This document shows positions 17,533-26,117 of a stretch of DNA of 64,000 nt, one piece after another. The position numbers and the translations under genes were made by a program. Below the pieces are notes generated by a model. That model was not told where the DNA came from. It made no database searches and saw only the letters and a list, made by a program, of their open reading frames with translations. This DNA comes from Gemmatimonadota bacterium (GTDB taxonomy: Bacteria > Gemmatimonadota > Gemmatimonadetes > Gemmatimonadales > GWC2-71-9). The stretch is from contig QHUS01000092.1 of NCBI GenBank assembly GCA_003222035.1, forward strand, positions 1-64,000, in the 5' to 3' direction. Position 1 is the stretch's first letter. Every line of letters begins with the position of its first letter.

Positions 17533-18527
17533 GCCGCAAGCTGCAGCTGCTGCTGTTCCTCGGTGGCTCCGCCGTCTTCGCGTACCTGGTCGGACGCATC
17601 GGCGTCGAGCAGCTCCTGTCCGACGCCGTACGCACCGGCTGGCTGTTCGTGCCAATTCTGCTGCTGTACGGCGTGGTGTGTCTCTGCAATGCCTGGGCCT
17701 GGTGGCTCAGCATGGCGGACGAGCCGAGCCATCCACCGTTCTGGCGTACCTTCGCCATCACGATCGCGAGCTTTTCGCTCAACTTCATGACCCCCATGGT
17801 CAACGTCGGCGGCGAGCCGTTCAAGATCGCCGCGGTGGCGCCGTGGCTGGGCTTGCGCCGGGCAGCCGGATCGGTCGTCATCTACCAGATGCTCCATACG
17901 CTGGGGATGTTGCTCAGCTTCCTCACGGCGGTGGTGCTCGGCGCCCTGCTGCTCCCGCCGCATCCGGCGCTCCTTACGACTCTGGCCGTGGCCTTCGTCG
18001 TCCTGGCGGGTCTGACGCTGCTGCTCCTGACGGGGCATCGCCGAGGCGGGTTGGAGCGGCTGCTGGATCTGTTGCACCGCATCCCGCTCGTCGACCGCGT
18101 GGCCCGCCGCCTCGAGCCCAAGCGCGCCACCATTGCTCAGATGGACGAGCAGATCACCGAGTTCTATCACCGGCGCCCGCGCCGCTTCGTCCAGGCGCTG
18201 GCGCTGGAGTATCTGAGTCGCTCGATCTTCATGATCGAGTACATGCTCATCGCGTTGGGCGTCGGTCTGCACATGACCTTCGCACAGGCCTACGTCATCG
18301 GCGGTCTCTCGTCGCTCATCCAGAACGTGATCTTCTTCGTGCCGTTCGAGGTGGGAACCAAGGAAGGCTCCCTGTACCTCGTGTTCCAGCTCCTGGGAAT
18401 CGATCCAGCGGTCGGCGTCTACACCGCCATCGTGAGCCGGGCGCGCGACCTGGCCTGGATCGGCCTAGGGCTCGCGCTCGTCTGGTTCTCCGGACGCGCG
18501 GCGCAGGAGCGGACGGCGGAACCGTGA
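17529..18527 (+). CDS. Polytopic flippase-like protein (LPG-synthase transmembrane/UPF0104 family)
   Basis: GTG 17529 is coupled to the upstream stop. The 332-residue protein has about eight hydrophobic segments and conserved features of the lysylphosphatidylglycerol-synthase TM region: FSLNFMTPMVNVGGEPFKIA, SVVIYQMLHTLGM and FFVPFEVGTKEGSLY. Members without a synthase domain are thought to move or modify lipid intermediates across the membrane. Here translocation of the newly made sphingo- or phospholipid, or a glycosyl carrier, is plausible. No catalytic domain is fused. Confidence 0.75.
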   Translation: MSRKLQLLLFLGGSAVFAYLVGRIGVEQLLSDAVRTGWLFVPILLLYGVVCLCNAWAWWLSMADEPSHPPFWRTFAITIASFSLNFMTPMVNVGGEPFKIAAVAPWLGLRRAAGSVVIYQMLHTLGMLLSFLTAVVLGALLLPPHPALLTTLAVAFVVLAGLTLLLLTGHRRGGLERLLDLLHRIPLVDRVARRLEPKRATIAQMDEQITEFYHRRPRRFVQALALEYLSRSIFMIEYMLIALGVGLHMTFAQAYVIGGLSSLIQNVIFFVPFEVGTKEGSLYLVFQLLGIDPAVGVYTAIVSRARDLAWIGLGLALVWFSGRAAQERTAEP

Positions 18528-18967
18528 CGATCTTCACGCACGTGCTCGCCACCACACTCGGCGCGCAGGCGTTGGAGCTGCGCGGCGGGCAACTGGCGCT
18601 CGCGTACGCGTTCGGCGTGGGCGTCGACATCGATCACGCCATCAAGGCGCCGTTTTACCTGCGGGCCGTCGGCTTCCGGGACAAGCGCGGATACTACTGG
18701 CGCTCCTCGCTCCAGGAGCCGGTCGCCCTACTGTGGATCGTCCCGCTCAGCGTGTTCCTGGGTACGGTCATCCCGATCGTGTTTTTCGTCATGCACGTCG
18801 CGATGGACTACAGCGTGCGGTTCGAGAAGATGCCGGTCTACCCCTATTCCCCGTGGGTGACCCGAGGCTGGCTCACCCGCGTTCCGGACAAGGTCAAAGA
18901 GGGCATCCTGTTCGCAGTGCTGGTCGTGCTCAACCTCCTGGTCTACTGGTCGCGCAGGCATGTTTGA
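18524..18967 (+). CDS. Small membrane protein with Asp/His motif, YdjM/DUF457-like
   Basis: GTG 18524 overlaps the upstream TGA by 4 bp and the stop overlaps the next ATG (18960). The 147-residue protein has several hydrophobic helices and conserved polar positions [31 protein letters not shown] and [11 protein letters not shown]. These resemble membrane-bound YdjM-like predicted hydrolases, as does the gene at 8977. It may be a lipid phosphatase-like or maturation factor of the operon. The function is not established for any close relative I can name. Confidence 0.55.
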   Translation: MTIFTHVLATTLGAQALELRGGQLALAYAFGVGVDIDHAIKAPFYLRAVGFRDKRGYYWRSSLQEPVALLWIVPLSVFLGTVIPIVFFVMHVAMDYSVRFEKMPVYPYSPWVTRGWLTRVPDKVKEGILFAVLVVLNLLVYWSRRHV

Positions 18968-19562
18968 CTTCGCCCCCGCGGTGGGCCGGACGACGGATCG
19001 CGTGATCCGGCCGGTGCTGCGATTCTGTCACGTGGTCCTCGGCCTGTCGCCCGCGCAGGTCACCTGGGCCGCGTTCGTGGCCAGCGTGGCCGCGGCGGCC
19101 GCCGTGGCGACCGGGCGGCTGGGATGGGGCTTGAGTCTGATGGCGTTCGGCCAGCTGCTGGACGGCATCGACGGGGGCATCGCGCGCGAATACGGGCTCG
19201 CGTCCGAAGCGGGGCGGCGCCTCGACACGCTGGTGGACCGCCTGTCAGAAGCCGCGATCTTTGCGGGGTTCGCGCTGGCGCGGCTCGTGTCCTGGAAGCT
19301 GGCGCTCCTGGCCCTCGCCGCGATCCTCTTGATCACCACCATCGCGGATCGCTCGAAGCTCGACCCGGGCGTGAAACGCTTCGCGCTCTACTTTGGCCTG
19401 TGGCTTCCGTACCCCGCGATCTTCACTGTGGTGTTCGCTGTGAATCTGGCCGCCTACGTGGTGGGATTGCTGCTCCTCGACTTCCGGTTCCAACGCAGGA
19501 TGGACGCGCTCGGAGGCGACCTGGACACCATCGCCTCGCGGGCCGCGGCCCTCGCGCCCTAG
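18960..19562 (+). CDS. CDP-alcohol phosphotransferase (second of two)
   Basis: ATG 18960 overlaps the upstream stop. The 200-residue product is a minimal-length CDP-alcohol phosphotransferase with the full signature DGIDGGIAR…GRRLDTLVD (all Asp residues conserved) and about six TM helices. With the enzyme at 15585 there are two such enzymes in one operon. One could make the phospho-alcohol donor lipid and the other a distinct headgroup lipid, as phosphatidylinositol-type donors are needed by Aur1-like transferases. The gene ends 4 bp into the convergent PAP2 gene. Confidence 0.85.
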   Translation: MFDFAPAVGRTTDRVIRPVLRFCHVVLGLSPAQVTWAAFVASVAAAAAVATGRLGWGLSLMAFGQLLDGIDGGIAREYGLASEAGRRLDTLVDRLSEAAIFAGFALARLVSWKLALLALAAILLITTIADRSKLDPGVKRFALYFGLWLPYPAIFTVVFAVNLAAYVVGLLLLDFRFQRRMDALGGDLDTIASRAAALAP

Positions 19563-20521
19563 GCGGGACCCGTCTCCAGCTCGCGGCCGGGAAGCGAGCC
19601 GACGGCGGTCGCGGGTTCCGACGCGTAGATGTACTGGGATGCGAAGACCGCGAAGGCGACGAGCAAGCCGGCCAGCGCATCCACGGCATAGTGGAACTGC
19701 CCGTAGACCACCGACAGGACCAGCCCGATCGTCAGCGGCATGAGGGTCAGGCCGAGCGGCCGCCAGTAGCGCAACGCGCAGAGGGCCGCGACCATCGCGG
19801 CCGCGACGTGCGACGAGGGGAATGCGGCGCCCCACGAGTCACCGCGGTCGAGTAACCACTGCGCCCACCGCGCCGGCCCGACCGACGTGGCGGCATTATG
19901 CGCGAGGTCGAACATGTAGCGCGGTCCCGCCACCGGGAAGAAGAGGAACACCACGTAACAAACGTAGAACGTCACCATCACCGCGAGGATCGTGCGCCGC
20001 GCCGCGTCGCGCCGGCCCCTTAACCAGAGCCCGAGCGGCGACGCGCACAGGATGGCGTAGTAGACGAGATAGCAGCTGTGCAGCAGCCAGGACAGCCCCG
20101 GGTTGGGCATCTCTCGGATCCAGCGGTACGACAGCTGCGACCCGAAGACCCAGAGCTCGAGCCGCTGGATGATCTGGTCGTGCTGGACTCCCAGATCCAC
20201 GTTCACCACACCGACCTCCGCGTAGAGCCCGGCGAGCAGGACCATGGGGTACCAGTCGCCCAGGAAGCGACCGACCGCCCCGGCCTCGCGGGCGCGCGGG
20301 GCGATGAGGACGAGCACGACCACCAGTGCGTGCGCCGTGAGCAACAAGTCCCAGCTGGCGTGGTCCTCGCCCGAGAACGCGAGTACGGCCGCAGTCGCGA
20401 ACGTGACGTAGACGAGCGTGACGATGTCTACGGCGGTGAAGCGTTGTACGCCGACGCGACGGAACACGGCGAGCGCGCTCCAGAGAGGTGCCGTCGTGCC
20501 GTCGTGTAACGAGTGGCTCAC
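19559..20521 (-). CDS. PAP2-superfamily membrane enzyme, Aur1/inositolphosphotransferase-like
   Basis: GTG at 20521 forms a GTGA overlap with the stop of the upstream reductase gene, so I prefer it to farther starts. The 320-residue polytopic protein has the PAP2 elements in Aur1-like form: [22 protein letters not shown] (His) and [12 protein letters not shown] (catalytic His and Asp). Aur1-type enzymes move a phospho-inositol or similar headgroup from a phospholipid to ceramide. As the last gene of the serine palmitoyltransferase operon, facing the CDP-alcohol phosphotransferases, it is the natural candidate for headgroup transfer to ceramide. A plain lipid phosphatase cannot be excluded. 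Confidence 0.75.
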   Translation of the reverse strand: MSHSLHDGTTAPLWSALAVFRRVGVQRFTAVDIVTLVYVTFATAAVLAFSGEDHASWDLLLTAHALVVVLVLIAPRAREAGAVGRFLGDWYPMVLLAGLYAEVGVVNVDLGVQHDQIIQRLELWVFGSQLSYRWIREMPNPGLSWLLHSCYLVYYAILCASPLGLWLRGRRDAARRTILAVMVTFYVCYVVFLFFPVAGPRYMFDLAHNAATSVGPARWAQWLLDRGDSWGAAFPSSHVAAAMVAALCALRYWRPLGLTLMPLTIGLVLSVVYGQFHYAVDALAGLLVAFAVFASQYIYASEPATAVGSLPGRELETGPA

Positions 20522-21486
20522 AGCCACCCCTCGCTCCGATACCACGCCGCGGTGCGGTGCAAGCCCGTCTCCAAGTCGACCTCCGCACGCCAGCCCGTCT
20601 CGCGCATCAGCGTATCGGGACGGCACGTCCACGCGGGCGCGAGGAATTCCGCTGCTTTGTCACCCGACAGGACCGTCGCCCGGCCCGCGAGATGCGCTAT
20701 CGTTCCGATCGTCCAGAGGAGACCACGAGCGATCGGCCGGGGGAGGGGCACGATCAACGGCGCCCGCCCCACGGCCCGTCCGATCGCCTGCACGAGCCCG
20801 CGGCTGGTGGTCACGACCGGGTGGGCGGCGTAATAGACGCGGTTGGTCGCCCCCGGCGCCGTGGCCGCCGCCACGAGAGCGGCGGCGAGATCCCCGGCGT
20901 AAATGACCGACAGCTCCTGCGAGCCGTCACCGAACACGGGGGCGAACCCCGCGCGAGCCAGTTTGAACGCTTTGAGCACTTCCCGATCCCACTCACCATA
21001 CACCGCGGGCGGCCGCACGATGGTCCAGGACCGAGCCATGCCTCGCACGAGCACCTCGGCGGCGAGCTTGCTCTGGCCGTACGGCGTGACGGGCGACGGC
21101 GGCTTGGTCTCGTCGATCGGCTGCCCCGGCACGGTCGGCCCACCGGCCGCGATGGACGAGACCAACAGGAGCCGCCCTTGCCAGCCAGGTGCGATTGCCT
21201 CGAGCAGGTTGGCCGTGCCGTCCCGGTTGGCGCGCATGAATTCTCCGAGATCGCGCGCGCTGATCCGTCCGGCTACGTGGTAAATCACATCCGCGTCGGC
21301 GCACCCTGCGCGCAGCGCGCCGGAATCGTCCAGGTCGCCGTGAACTAGCCGTACATCGGTCCAGCCGAGGGCGGCCGCCTTGCGGGGGCTCCGCACGAGA
21401 CACGTGACGGTGTCGCCACGGGTGCGCAGGGCCTGCACTAGGTGCGCACCGACGAACCCGGTGCCGCCGGTGACGAACGCCTTCAC
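20518..21486 (-). CDS. NAD-dependent epimerase/SDR, ceramide-reductase (CerR)-like
   Basis: GTG 21486 overlaps the upstream stop by 4 bp. The 322-residue extended SDR has the Rossmann motif VTGGTGFVGAHLV, catalytic SSIAAGGP and TPYGQSKLAAEV (Y-x3-K), and a substrate half typical of 3-beta-HSD/dihydroflavonol-reductase-like enzymes. In known bacterial ceramide loci an SDR of this type (CerR) reduces the 3-keto group and lies beside serine palmitoyltransferase and the GNAT-type ceramide synthase, exactly as here. Assignment rests on that context plus fold. Confidence 0.75.
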   Translation of the reverse strand: MKAFVTGGTGFVGAHLVQALRTRGDTVTCLVRSPRKAAALGWTDVRLVHGDLDDSGALRAGCADADVIYHVAGRISARDLGEFMRANRDGTANLLEAIAPGWQGRLLLVSSIAAGGPTVPGQPIDETKPPSPVTPYGQSKLAAEVLVRGMARSWTIVRPPAVYGEWDREVLKAFKLARAGFAPVFGDGSQELSVIYAGDLAAALVAAATAPGATNRVYYAAHPVVTTSRGLVQAIGRAVGRAPLIVPLPRPIARGLLWTIGTIAHLAGRATVLSGDKAAEFLAPAWTCRPDTLMRETGWRAEVDLETGLHRTAAWYRSEGWL

Positions 21487-22595
21487 AGTGGCTTGTCGTA
21501 GATCCGGTAGGTCTTGTAAGGGTGGAAGCCGAGCTGCAGCGCGGCATTGACCATCGGCATGTTGTCTTCGAGGATCCACCCCCCCTCGCCCCAGGTGAAG
21601 CCGTGCTTCGCGCCCTTGGACCAGATCCAGTGGTACATCAGGGCGTCCACGCCGCTGCGGCGGTACTCCTTCAGCGCTCCGAGGAGCGGGATGCGGCAGC
21701 GATGGATCCGGCGCGCATACCACAGGACCTTGGGGAGGCCCCAGATCCGGCCGGACGGATTGTGCTTCAGGGCCACGTTCAGATCCGGCAACGCAACCGC
21801 GAAGCCGATCACCTGCCCGGCGCGCTGGGCGAAGCACACCAGATCAGGGACCACGATCGGCCTCAGCTGCTTGGCGAGATGATCGATCTCCGCGCCGGTG
21901 AGCGGCACGAAGCCCCAGTTACGCTCCCATGCCTGGTTGTACAGCATCTTCACCAGCTCCACCTCTTCCCTGAACCGCTTCATGTCGAGCGGGCGCAGCG
22001 TGATCCCCTGGCGCTCGGCGAGCAGTTTGGCGACCCGCGTGATGCGGTCGGGCACCTGCGAGCTCGTGCTCTGGAACGCCAGCAGGTCCTTGGCCTTCGT
22101 GAACCCGTAGCTCTCATGCAGGGCGACGTACGAGGGGCCGTTGTGCGGCATCATCAGCGCCGGCGGCGTGTCGAAGCCTGCGACCAGTAAGCCACATTCA
22201 TCGTTGATCGAAGGGTTCATCGGCCCGCGCATCACGAGGAAGCCCTTGTCCGCGAGCCACCGCCCGGCGGCGTCGAACAGCGCGTTCGCCACCGGCTGCT
22301 CGTTGACGCACTCGAAGAAGCCGTAGAATCCGACGCGGTCCTGGTGCTCGTGCGTGTGTGCGTCGTTCTTGATCGCGGCGATGCGGCCGACCGTGCGGCC
22401 GTTCCGGACGGCGAGGTAATACTGGGCTGCGGCGTGCTCGAAGAACGGATTCTTGCCGGCCGTGAGCAACGTCCGGACGTCCATCCGCAGGGGCGGGACC
22501 CAGAGCGGGTCGCCGCGGTAATGCTCGTACGGAAAACCGATGAACCGCTCCAGATCGCGCCCGCTGGTTACGGGCACGATCTGCGGAGCGCTCAG
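21483..22595 (-). CDS. GNAT-type acyltransferase, bacterial ceramide synthase (bCerS)-like
   Basis: The protein of about 370 residues resembles the GNAT-fold acyltransferases found beside bacterial serine palmitoyltransferases: GDPLWVPPLRMDVRTLL, KNPFFEHAAAQYYLA, MRGPMNPSINDECGLL and a second half with MYHWIWSKGAKHGF. It should N-acylate the sphingoid base. The start is uncertain. CTG at 22595 would give a 4-bp CTGA overlap with the upstream stop, matching the next two junctions, with a GGGGG run just upstream. The first conventional codon is GTG 22577, which would cut the conserved IVPVTS strand. Confidence 0.75.
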   Translation of the reverse strand: MSAPQIVPVTSGRDLERFIGFPYEHYRGDPLWVPPLRMDVRTLLTAGKNPFFEHAAAQYYLAVRNGRTVGRIAAIKNDAHTHEHQDRVGFYGFFECVNEQPVANALFDAAGRWLADKGFLVMRGPMNPSINDECGLLVAGFDTPPALMMPHNGPSYVALHESYGFTKAKDLLAFQSTSSQVPDRITRVAKLLAERQGITLRPLDMKRFREEVELVKMLYNQAWERNWGFVPLTGAEIDHLAKQLRPIVVPDLVCFAQRAGQVIGFAVALPDLNVALKHNPSGRIWGLPKVLWYARRIHRCRIPLLGALKEYRRSGVDALMYHWIWSKGAKHGFTWGEGGWILEDNMPMVNAALQLGFHPYKTYRIYDKPL

Positions 22596-23800
22596 ATGAC
22601 CCCCAGCTCTTTGCCGATCCTTCCGAAGGTCTCCAAGGCGTAGTCGATTTGTTGCGCCGTGTGCGTCGCCATCACGCTCGTCCGCAGCCGGCAGCGCGAC
22701 GGCGGCAAGGCCGGCGGCACGACGGGGTTGGTGAACACGCCGGCATCGAAGAGCTTGCGCCAGAAGAGCAGCGTCTTCTCGAATTCCCCGATCAGGAATG
22801 GCACGATGGGGGTCTCGGTCGTCCCGATGTCGAACCCCATCGAGCGCAGCCCCCGCTGGAGCCGACGCGCGTTCGTCCAGAGGCACTCCCGGCGCTCGGG
22901 CTCGCGTTGCATCACGTGCAGGGCAGCGAGCACCCCGGCCGTGTTCGACGGCGGGAGCGCGGCCGTGAACACCAGGGGTCGCGCATTGTAGCGGAGGAAC
23001 TCGATCACCCCTTCGGGCCCCGCCACGAAGCCGCCGATCGACGCGAGCGATTTCGAGAACGTGCCCACGATCAGGTCGACCTCGTCGCCGAGCCCGAATT
23101 GGGCGGCGGTGCCGTCGCCCTGCGGGCCGAGCACCCCGACCGCGTGGGCGTCGTCGATCGCGAGCGCCGCTCCGTGCTTCTGAGCGATCTTGAGCAGGTT
23201 GGGCACGTCGGCGATGTCGCCCTCCATCGAGTAGACGCCATCGACAATGATCATCTTTCCGACGCCCGTCGCCGCGCGCTGCAGCTTGCGCTCGAGTTCC
23301 GCCAGATCGCCGTGGGCGAACCGCTCGGTTTGGCCGTACGACATCTTGGCGCCGTCCACAATCGAGGCGTGGTCCAATTTGTCGAGGAAGACGACGTCCC
23401 CCCGGCCCACCAGCCCGGAGACGACTCCCAGGTTCGCCTGGTAGCCGGTCGAAAACACGAGGCAGGCCTCCTTGCCGAAGAACTGCGCGAGCTCCCCTTC
23501 GAGCTGCTGGTGCAGATCCAGCGTGCCGTTCAACAACCGGCTCCCCGTGCAGCCCGAGCCGTAGCGATCGAGCGCCGCCTTTGCCGCCGCGAGCACCTCG
23601 GGGTGGTGCGTGAGCCCCAGGTAGTTGTTGGAGCCCATCATGATGCGTTGCTTCCCCTCGATGATGACCACGGTGTCTTCGGACTGGGAGATCGGCTTGT
23701 ACCAGGCGTGGAGCCCAGACGCCTGGACCTCGCGCGCCTTGGGAAGGAAGTTCCTGCACTTCTCGAACAACGCGATGTGCTGCAGGGTCTCGGTACTCAC
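22592..23800 (-). CDS. spt: Serine palmitoyltransferase (alpha-oxoamine synthase family)
   Basis: GTG 23800 starts a 402-residue PLP enzyme that catalyses the first sphingolipid step, condensing serine with palmitoyl-CoA. Family signatures include GSNNYLGLTHHPEV, GSGCTGSRLLNGTLDLH, IIVDGVYSMEGDIA, DDAHAVGVLGPQG and the PLP lysine in GTFSKSLASIGGF. The text is closer to Bacteroides-type serine palmitoyltransferase than to BioF or Kbl, for example at YGSGCTGSR…LNGTLDLH and VMATHTAQQID. Its neighbours on the same strand, a GNAT acyltransferase and an SDR, support the assignment strongly. Confidence 0.9.
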   Translation of the reverse strand: MSTETLQHIALFEKCRNFLPKAREVQASGLHAWYKPISQSEDTVVIIEGKQRIMMGSNNYLGLTHHPEVLAAAKAALDRYGSGCTGSRLLNGTLDLHQQLEGELAQFFGKEACLVFSTGYQANLGVVSGLVGRGDVVFLDKLDHASIVDGAKMSYGQTERFAHGDLAELERKLQRAATGVGKMIIVDGVYSMEGDIADVPNLLKIAQKHGAALAIDDAHAVGVLGPQGDGTAAQFGLGDEVDLIVGTFSKSLASIGGFVAGPEGVIEFLRYNARPLVFTAALPPSNTAGVLAALHVMQREPERRECLWTNARRLQRGLRSMGFDIGTTETPIVPFLIGEFEKTLLFWRKLFDAGVFTNPVVPPALPPSRCRLRTSVMATHTAQQIDYALETFGRIGKELGVI

Positions 23801-23949
23801 GGGGCCCCCAGTCGGTGATGATAGGAAAAAATCAGCCTAGAGCTTAGCCGCGAGGGGCTAAAACCGCAAGGCCACGAGAGATGCGCCATGTCGGCACGAC
23901 CGGCGCCCGGCGCGTAACTTGTAGGCCGCTCGCTCTCCGTGAGACTCCG

Positions 23950-24663
23950 ATGCGCGCGTCCGCTGTCGCCGTTCCGCTGGTGCTCTGCTTCGCCCGGCCC
24001 CATGGCGCCGTGGCGCAGCAGCTGTATCGTGTCTCGTGGTGGGACGCCGCGTCCATCGCGGTCGCCGGCGGGCTCGCCGTGATCCCCACCGCCGCCGGCT
24101 TGCCGAGCGGGCCGCCGCCCTGCGCTCCGTGCGATCCCGCCACGCTGTCCGACTTCGATCGTGTCGCGCTGAACACGTTTTCCTCAAGCGCAGCAACGAC
24201 GAGCAACTTTCTGCTGATCGGTGTGACGGCGGGTTCCGCTGCGGCGTTGCTGGAGGGTGCAGACCCGAAGCGAGCCCGCGGCGACGTTGCCGTGTTCGGG
24301 AACGCACTGACCTGGACTCTGGCGACGACCGAGTGGCTCAAAGTGGCGGTGCATCGCAGTCGGCCCGTCTTGTACACGGCGGACGCGCCCGCGGCGGCGT
24401 CGAGCCCCGAGAACCGGAAATCGTTTCCTTCCGGGCACGCGTCGTTGGCGTTCGCGGCGGCGACGTCCTATCTCGTGATGTCAGGGCGGCATCGCTTGCG
24501 CCACCGTGCCCGCAATGCAGCGCTGCTCTACGCCGGCGCGCTCGGCGTCTGTGCCCTGCGGGTGGCAGCGGGCAAGCACTTTCCGACGGACGTCATTGGG
24601 GGCGCGGCGCTGGGCAGCGGGGTTGGGTGGCTCGTCGCCACGATCCATCCGACGGAACCGTGA
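23950..24663 (+). CDS. Exported PAP2-family phosphatase
   Basis: I choose ATG 23950, which gives a clean signal peptide (MRASAVAVPLVLCFARPHGA…AQQ), over the ORF start at 23881. The 237-residue product has the three PAP2 motifs: KVAVHRSRP, SFPSGHAS and RVAAGKHFPTDVIGG, with all catalytic residues. It should dephosphorylate a lipid phosphate such as undecaprenyl-PP, phosphatidic acid or sphingoid-base phosphate at the periplasmic face. It is divergent from the serine palmitoyltransferase gene across 149 bp and overlaps the next GTG by 4 bp. Confidence 0.85.
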   Translation: MRASAVAVPLVLCFARPHGAVAQQLYRVSWWDAASIAVAGGLAVIPTAAGLPSGPPPCAPCDPATLSDFDRVALNTFSSSAATTSNFLLIGVTAGSAAALLEGADPKRARGDVAVFGNALTWTLATTEWLKVAVHRSRPVLYTADAPAAASSPENRKSFPSGHASLAFAAATSYLVMSGRHRLRHRARNAALLYAGALGVCALRVAAGKHFPTDVIGGAALGSGVGWLVATIHPTEP

Positions 24664-26069
24664 CGGGTCGCCGCGGCGATGACATGACCCGGCTGCCGCG
24701 GGTCATGGGACTGCGCGACGTCGTGCTGTTCAACATCTCCGCGATCGTCGGGCTCCGCTGGCTCACGACGGCCGCGAGTCAGTTCGGTCCGGCGAGCCTG
24801 AGCGTGTGGCTCGTGGCGATGCTGATTTTCTTCCTGCCGTCGGCCGTCGCGGTGCGCGAGCTGTCCGAGATCGATCCGGGTGCCGGGGGGCTGTACCGGT
24901 GGGTGCGCAGCGCGTTCGGGCCCGTGAACGGGTTCGTGGCGGCCTGGGGCTACTGGGTCAACAACCTGCTGTACTTTCCGTCGCTCCTGGTCACGACCGC
25001 GGCGATCGCCGCGTACGCCGGCGGGGTGAGGTTCGTTCACCTGGGCGACGACTCCCGGTTCATCGCGCTCGTGTCCCTGGCGGGGCTGTGGCTGGCGGTG
25101 GGCATGAACGTCGTCGGCCTGCGGGTGGGGAAGCGGTTGCAGAACATCGGCGGACACGCCACCTGGGTGCCGTTCCTGATCTTCATGGTGCTCGCGGTCT
25201 GGGCGCTGGTGACCCGGGGCAGCGCGACCCCGGTTACGGCGCCACCGCTGCTGCCGGCGACGTTCGACCTCCAGTCCATCAACCTGTTCGCGACGATGAC
25301 GTTTGCGTTCGCGGGGCTGGAGCTCGCGCCCACGCTGGGCGACGAGATCCACGACCCCGCGGCCACGCTGCGGCGCGGCATCGTGGTGTCGGGCATCGCG
25401 ATCGTGACGATGTACGTGCTCGGGACCGCCGCCATGCTCGTCGCGCTGCCCCCCGAAACGGTGAGCATCACCAACGGCATGCCGCAGGCGACGGCCGCCC
25501 TGGCCGACCGACTGGGGACTCGGTGGCTCGCACCTGCGTCGAGCGTGGTCGCGATCCTGCTCGTGCTCGGGAACCTGGGCGGCGTGGGTGCGTGGCTCGC
25601 GGGCTCGGCGCGCTTGCCCTTCGTCGCGGGCCTCGACGGCGCCCTGCCGCGGGCGTTCGGGCGCATCCACCCGCGCTGGCACACACCGCATGTCGGATTG
25701 CTCGTCCAGGGGGGGATCGCGACGCTGTTCGTGATCGCAAGTCTGGTGGGGACCACGGTGAAGAATGCCTACCTCGTCCTCACACAGACGACGATCGTGC
25801 TGTTCTTTATCCCCTACCTCTACGTCTTTCTGGCGTACCTGCGCCTGCGGCGCCAACGCACGGTGGGCAGCGCGCTGGTCGGATGGATCGGCTCGGCGGC
25901 CGTGCTGTTATCGATCGTCCTCGGCTTCGTCCCGCCCGCCGATGAACCACGCCCCTGGTTGTACGAGGCGAAGGTCGTCGGCGGCGTGATCGGATTCATG
26001 GCGCTCGGGGTAGTACTTGCGGGCCGTGGTGTGAGGCATCCCACCCCTGCCTCGATGCCGCAGGCCTAA
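24660..26069 (+). CDS. APC-superfamily amino acid permease
   Basis: GTG 24660 gives a 4-bp overlap with the PAP2 stop; ATG 24684 is the alternative. The 469-residue protein has about twelve TM helices and APC features: LFNISAIVGLRWL near the N-terminus, ELSEIDPGAGGLYRWV, FAFAGLELAPTLGDEIHDP (the family's E-x-K/P region) and IHPRWHTPHVGL. It should be a proton- or exchange-driven amino acid or amine transporter. The canonical N-terminal G-x-G of APC is altered (SAIVGLRW), so the substrate is unknown. Confidence 0.8.
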   Translation: MTGRRGDDMTRLPRVMGLRDVVLFNISAIVGLRWLTTAASQFGPASLSVWLVAMLIFFLPSAVAVRELSEIDPGAGGLYRWVRSAFGPVNGFVAAWGYWVNNLLYFPSLLVTTAAIAAYAGGVRFVHLGDDSRFIALVSLAGLWLAVGMNVVGLRVGKRLQNIGGHATWVPFLIFMVLAVWALVTRGSATPVTAPPLLPATFDLQSINLFATMTFAFAGLELAPTLGDEIHDPAATLRRGIVVSGIAIVTMYVLGTAAMLVALPPETVSITNGMPQATAALADRLGTRWLAPASSVVAILLVLGNLGGVGAWLAGSARLPFVAGLDGALPRAFGRIHPRWHTPHVGLLVQGGIATLFVIASLVGTTVKNAYLVLTQTTIVLFFIPYLYVFLAYLRLRRQRTVGSALVGWIGSAAVLLSIVLGFVPPADEPRPWLYEAKVVGGVIGFMALGVVLAGRGVRHPTPASMPQA

Positions 26070-26117
26070 GCTAGATTGCCGCAGCCGATCGTTCCTGCAC
26101 ACACGCCGAGGGTTGCC

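Noticed and set aside
19559..19562. Functional significance of the 4-bp convergent overlap between the two lipid operons
   Set aside because: Such overlaps are frequent in this compact genome; it supports tight linkage only weakly.
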